Assembly (NCBI GenBank): GCA_030598065.1
Contig: JAUVQR010000079.1
Location: 1-6,828 of the forward strand
Source: Planctomycetota bacterium
GTDB lineage: Bacteria > Planctomycetota > Brocadiia > Brocadiales > Bathyanammoxibiaceae
Reading direction: 5' to 3'
Length of the DNA: 6,828 nucleotides
Part shown: in pieces, positions 4,996-6,828 of the stretch
Numbering within the stretch: position 1 is the stretch's first letter
Layout of the letters: each line of letters starts with the position of its first letter
Notes under the pieces: model-generated
What the model saw: the letters and a program-made list of their open reading frames with translations, nothing else
Told to the model about the DNA's origin: nothing
The model's database searches: none
Position numbers and translations under genes: made by a program

Positions 4996-6444
4996 ATGTC
5001 TATCAAACTAGGACCACTGGTAGGTTCCACAACTCATAACGAGGCCAAAATTTGGGTGCAGACCGACACGCCCGCGAGACTGGAATGCAGGGTTTACACA
5101 GACCAAGAGGGCAGTAGTCAGATACCGGACTCTCCTTTCGTATTTGAGACAGAGCAGGTTAACGGCTGCACGGGAGTAGTGACCGTGGCCCTGCCTCAAG
5201 ACGACAAAAAATATTATTATAGTGTCATTGAGACCGGTGGCACCGGTACTACACCGATACCCCGAATCTATTCCTTTCGCACATTTCTAGCCCAGGACAA
5301 GAAGATTGAGAGTTTTTCCTTCGGCCTTATATCATGCAATAGGCCGAGAGACGTCAAAAACAGTCAGGAGCCGGGTCTAAGGGGCATGTGGCGGTATCTT
5401 TACAACGAGATGTCCGGTCAGGATGCCGCCTTCTTACTCGCGGTCGGAGACCAAGTGTATGCGGATCATGATAAAGATAATGCATGGCAGAAAAGCTTGA
5501 AGGGAGACCCGGGTAAAACGTCCTTGGAACGTTACAGGGAGATATATAAAACGCATTGGTCGTTTCGTGAGATGCACAGTGTAATCAGGAACTTTCCCAC
5601 CTTTATGATATGGGACGACCATGAGATAACAAACGGGTGGGGCTCCAGTAATAAGCATACCGGGGAAAAGGAACAGGAAATATTCCGGGTTGCAAAGAAG
5701 GTCTATGATGAGTTTCAGCATAGTCACAACCCTCCAACCCTCTCTCACCCCCAGGGCCACACGCTTACGCAAGGGCACACGCCGTATTACTACGCCTTTC
5801 GATACGGCCCGGCTGCCTTTCTTGTGCTCGACCTCCGGGGAAACAGGAGGTGTTGGGAGAAGCAGCTGCTGGGGCCTGACCAGAAGGCGGCCCTCGAACA
5901 CTGGTTTGAATCAAAAGAGGCCCAGGACTCAAAGATACTCTTCGTAATCTCCTCCGTCCCCATGATTCACGTAAGGAGGTGGATTGCAAGGGCCACATCG
6001 TGGATAAAAACAGACATTGCGGACCAGTGGTCATCCGAATATTATTACAAAGACCGTAGGTTTATCCTTAAGCTGCTTTTTGACAGGTACGTAGAGGGCG
6101 GCAAACGAAAGGCCGTTGTCCTGGGCGGCGACGTCCATGTGGGGACCGTTGCAAAGGCAACGGACAGTTTCACGGGACAGAGCATATACCAGTTCACTTC
6201 TTCCCCCATATCCAATGAGGCACAACCGTTCTTCGACAGATGGTTAACAAAATTCGGCAACAAGTTTGACTTTCATCTCGATGAGGAGGATGAGCGGACT
6301 GTACACGTTGAGATAGATGGAAAGGACAAACGGTTTCATGAGAGAAATTTTGGCATAATCACAGTAGATTTTGGTTCTCCCCTCAAAGCCACGGCGAGGA
6401 TGTACGAGCAGTTTAAGGGGGAATCTGAAGAGATTCAGATTTAG
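4996..6444 (+). CDS. phoD: PhoD-family metallophosphoesterase without signal peptide
   Basis: A 482-residue protein of the PhoD alkaline phosphatase/phosphodiesterase family. Residues 1 to about 100 form the beta-sandwich domain common to these proteins (LGPLVGSTTHNEAKIWVQT). The metallophosphatase domain then starts at FSFGLISCNRPRD. Metal-binding motifs are GDQVYAD (151-157), WDDHE (206-210, followed by ITNGWG) and GGDVH (377-381). The family hydrolyses phosphate mono- or diesters with bound Ca/Fe or similar metals. Known PhoD proteins are often exported by Tat, but here the N-terminus MSIKLGPLVG has no twin-arginine or hydrophobic stretch, so a cytoplasmic site is inferred. I prefer ATG 4996. 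ATG 4981, five codons upstream in frame, has no ribosome site, whereas G8 at 4983-4990 can serve the later ATG by G-C and G-U pairing. Substrate is unknown. The gene appears monocistronic and converges with the PEBP gene. Confidence 0.88.
   Translation: MSIKLGPLVGSTTHNEAKIWVQTDTPARLECRVYTDQEGSSQIPDSPFVFETEQVNGCTGVVTVALPQDDKKYYYSVIETGGTGTTPIPRIYSFRTFLAQDKKIESFSFGLISCNRPRDVKNSQEPGLRGMWRYLYNEMSGQDAAFLLAVGDQVYADHDKDNAWQKSLKGDPGKTSLERYREIYKTHWSFREMHSVIRNFPTFMIWDDHEITNGWGSSNKHTGEKEQEIFRVAKKVYDEFQHSHNPPTLSHPQGHTLTQGHTPYYYAFRYGPAAFLVLDLRGNRRCWEKQLLGPDQKAALEHWFESKEAQDSKILFVISSVPMIHVRRWIARATSWIKTDIADQWSSEYYYKDRRFILKLLFDRYVEGGKRKAVVLGGDVHVGTVAKATDSFTGQSIYQFTSSPISNEAQPFFDRWLTKFGNKFDFHLDEEDERTVHVEIDGKDKRFHERNFGIITVDFGSPLKATARMYEQFKGESEEIQI
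6422..6441 (+). terminator. Hairpin abutting the stop codon of the PhoD-like gene
   Basis: AATCTGAA (6422-6429) and TTCAGATT (6434-6441) form a perfect 8-bp stem with loop GAGA, directly before TAG 6442-6444. It has no T tract after it, so it is at best part of a non-canonical 3' end or an mRNA-stabilising stem. A T7 run occurs only at 6492-6498. The palindrome may simply reflect the codons for SEEIQI. Confidence 0.3.
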
Positions 6445-6525
6445 ACACGGTACATAAACAACACGAGATACAAGGTCAAGTTGCGAAGATGTTTTTTTAT
6501 GGCCCGTTGGGGTAAAGCGGATAAA

Positions 6526-6828
6526 TTATCGGCCAAAAACCCCCACTAGCTCCGCCCGGTCGAGGATGTGACCCTCCATTGCCCCTTCTACCTGCTGTTT
6601 TGTGGCGCCGGGCTTGAGGCCGAGCGCCGCGTCCAGCGCGTATAGCTTGAAAAAATACCGGTGGGCCGGGCCCGGGGGCGGGCAGGGGCCGCCGTATCCA
6701 ATCCTGCCCCAACTGTTTGTCCCCTGTATAGCCCCGTTATCGAGTTTCTTGTCCCTGGGTATGTTCTCAGAAAGCCCTTCGGCTCCGGGCGGTATGTTGT
6801 AAATGACCCAGTGAACCCATACACCTCC
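6526..6828 (-). CDS. YbhB/YbcL family (PEBP-like, Raf kinase inhibitor-like) protein, C-terminal part
   Basis: The frame enters from the right edge, so 100 C-terminal residues are present and the N-terminus is missing. They begin GGVWVHWVIYNIPP and include AIQGTNSWGRIGYGGPCPP and GPAHRYFFKLYALD, the signature of bacterial phosphatidylethanolamine-binding-like proteins. They end EGAMEGHILDRAELVGVFGR, the usual family end. The conserved GPCPPPG-x-x-HRYFF segment forms part of the small anion-binding pocket. The biochemical role of bacterial members is mostly unknown; YbhB and YbcL are the E. coli examples. Whether this one has a signal peptide cannot be seen. The gene converges with the PhoD-like gene, 81 nt separating their stops. 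No strong terminator hairpin is visible in that gap. Confidence 0.9.
   Translation of the reverse strand, partial: GGVWVHWVIYNIPPGAEGLSENIPRDKKLDNGAIQGTNSWGRIGYGGPCPPPGPAHRYFFKLYALDAALGLKPGATKQQVEGAMEGHILDRAELVGVFGR

Noticed and set aside
6588..6824. Minus-strand frame starting MYGFTGSF at the right edge
   Set aside because: It is a shadow in another frame of the YbhB/YbcL-family gene at 6526-6828, whose motifs are unambiguous.

Overview
The window carries bacterial genes from an organism I cannot name. Coding density is high, base composition is roughly balanced, Arg is often AGG/AGA and Ile often ATA, and clear Shine-Dalgarno sites precede most of the larger genes. The centre is a three-gene operon for a 2-oxo acid dehydrogenase complex of the alpha2-beta2 E1 type, most likely pyruvate dehydrogenase: E1-alpha (853-1926), E1-beta (1919-2887, overlapping E1-alpha by 8 nt) and the lipoyl acyltransferase E2 (2978-4285). 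E3 (dihydrolipoyl dehydrogenase) is not in the window. The organism could belong to an uncultured lineage such as Nitrospirota or Planctomycetota, but that is a guess from codon habit only.

Left side: the last 40 codons of an endonuclease III-type DNA glycosylase with a complete [4Fe-4S] cysteine set (1-123), a spacer of about 200 bp, and a 93-residue thioredoxin-fold protein with a CVHC centre (330-611). Between that gene and E1-alpha is the most interesting stretch of the window, 628-842. It is the remnant of a second E1-alpha gene. Its start codon, N-terminus and C-terminus can all be aligned with the intact gene downstream, but about 850 nt of the middle are gone and a 7-bp tandem duplication breaks the frame. 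One block of 48 nt is identical in remnant and intact gene, whereas the aligned ends are only about 56-57% identical, which suggests recent gene conversion or an assembly effect.

Middle: 4286-4498 lies between convergent genes and holds five successive hairpins, a palindromic repeat cluster. A short minus-strand gene for a two-helix membrane protein follows (4499-4729). Its best promoter would give an almost leaderless mRNA.

Right side: a divergent intergenic region of about 250 bp with a good sigma70-like promoter, a possible 8-codon leader ORF and a leader hairpin precedes a PhoD-family metallophosphoesterase that has no signal peptide (4996-6444). Converging on it from the right edge is the C-terminal 100 residues of a YbhB/YbcL (PEBP) family protein (6526-6828, minus strand).

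The E1/E2 genes clearly work together: E1 decarboxylates the 2-oxo acid and acetylates the lipoyl arm of E2, which passes the acyl group to CoA. Nothing in the sequence ties the flanking genes (nth, phoD, PEBP) to that complex. The thioredoxin-like gene may share a transcript with it. I found no tRNA, rRNA, CRISPR array or transposase.
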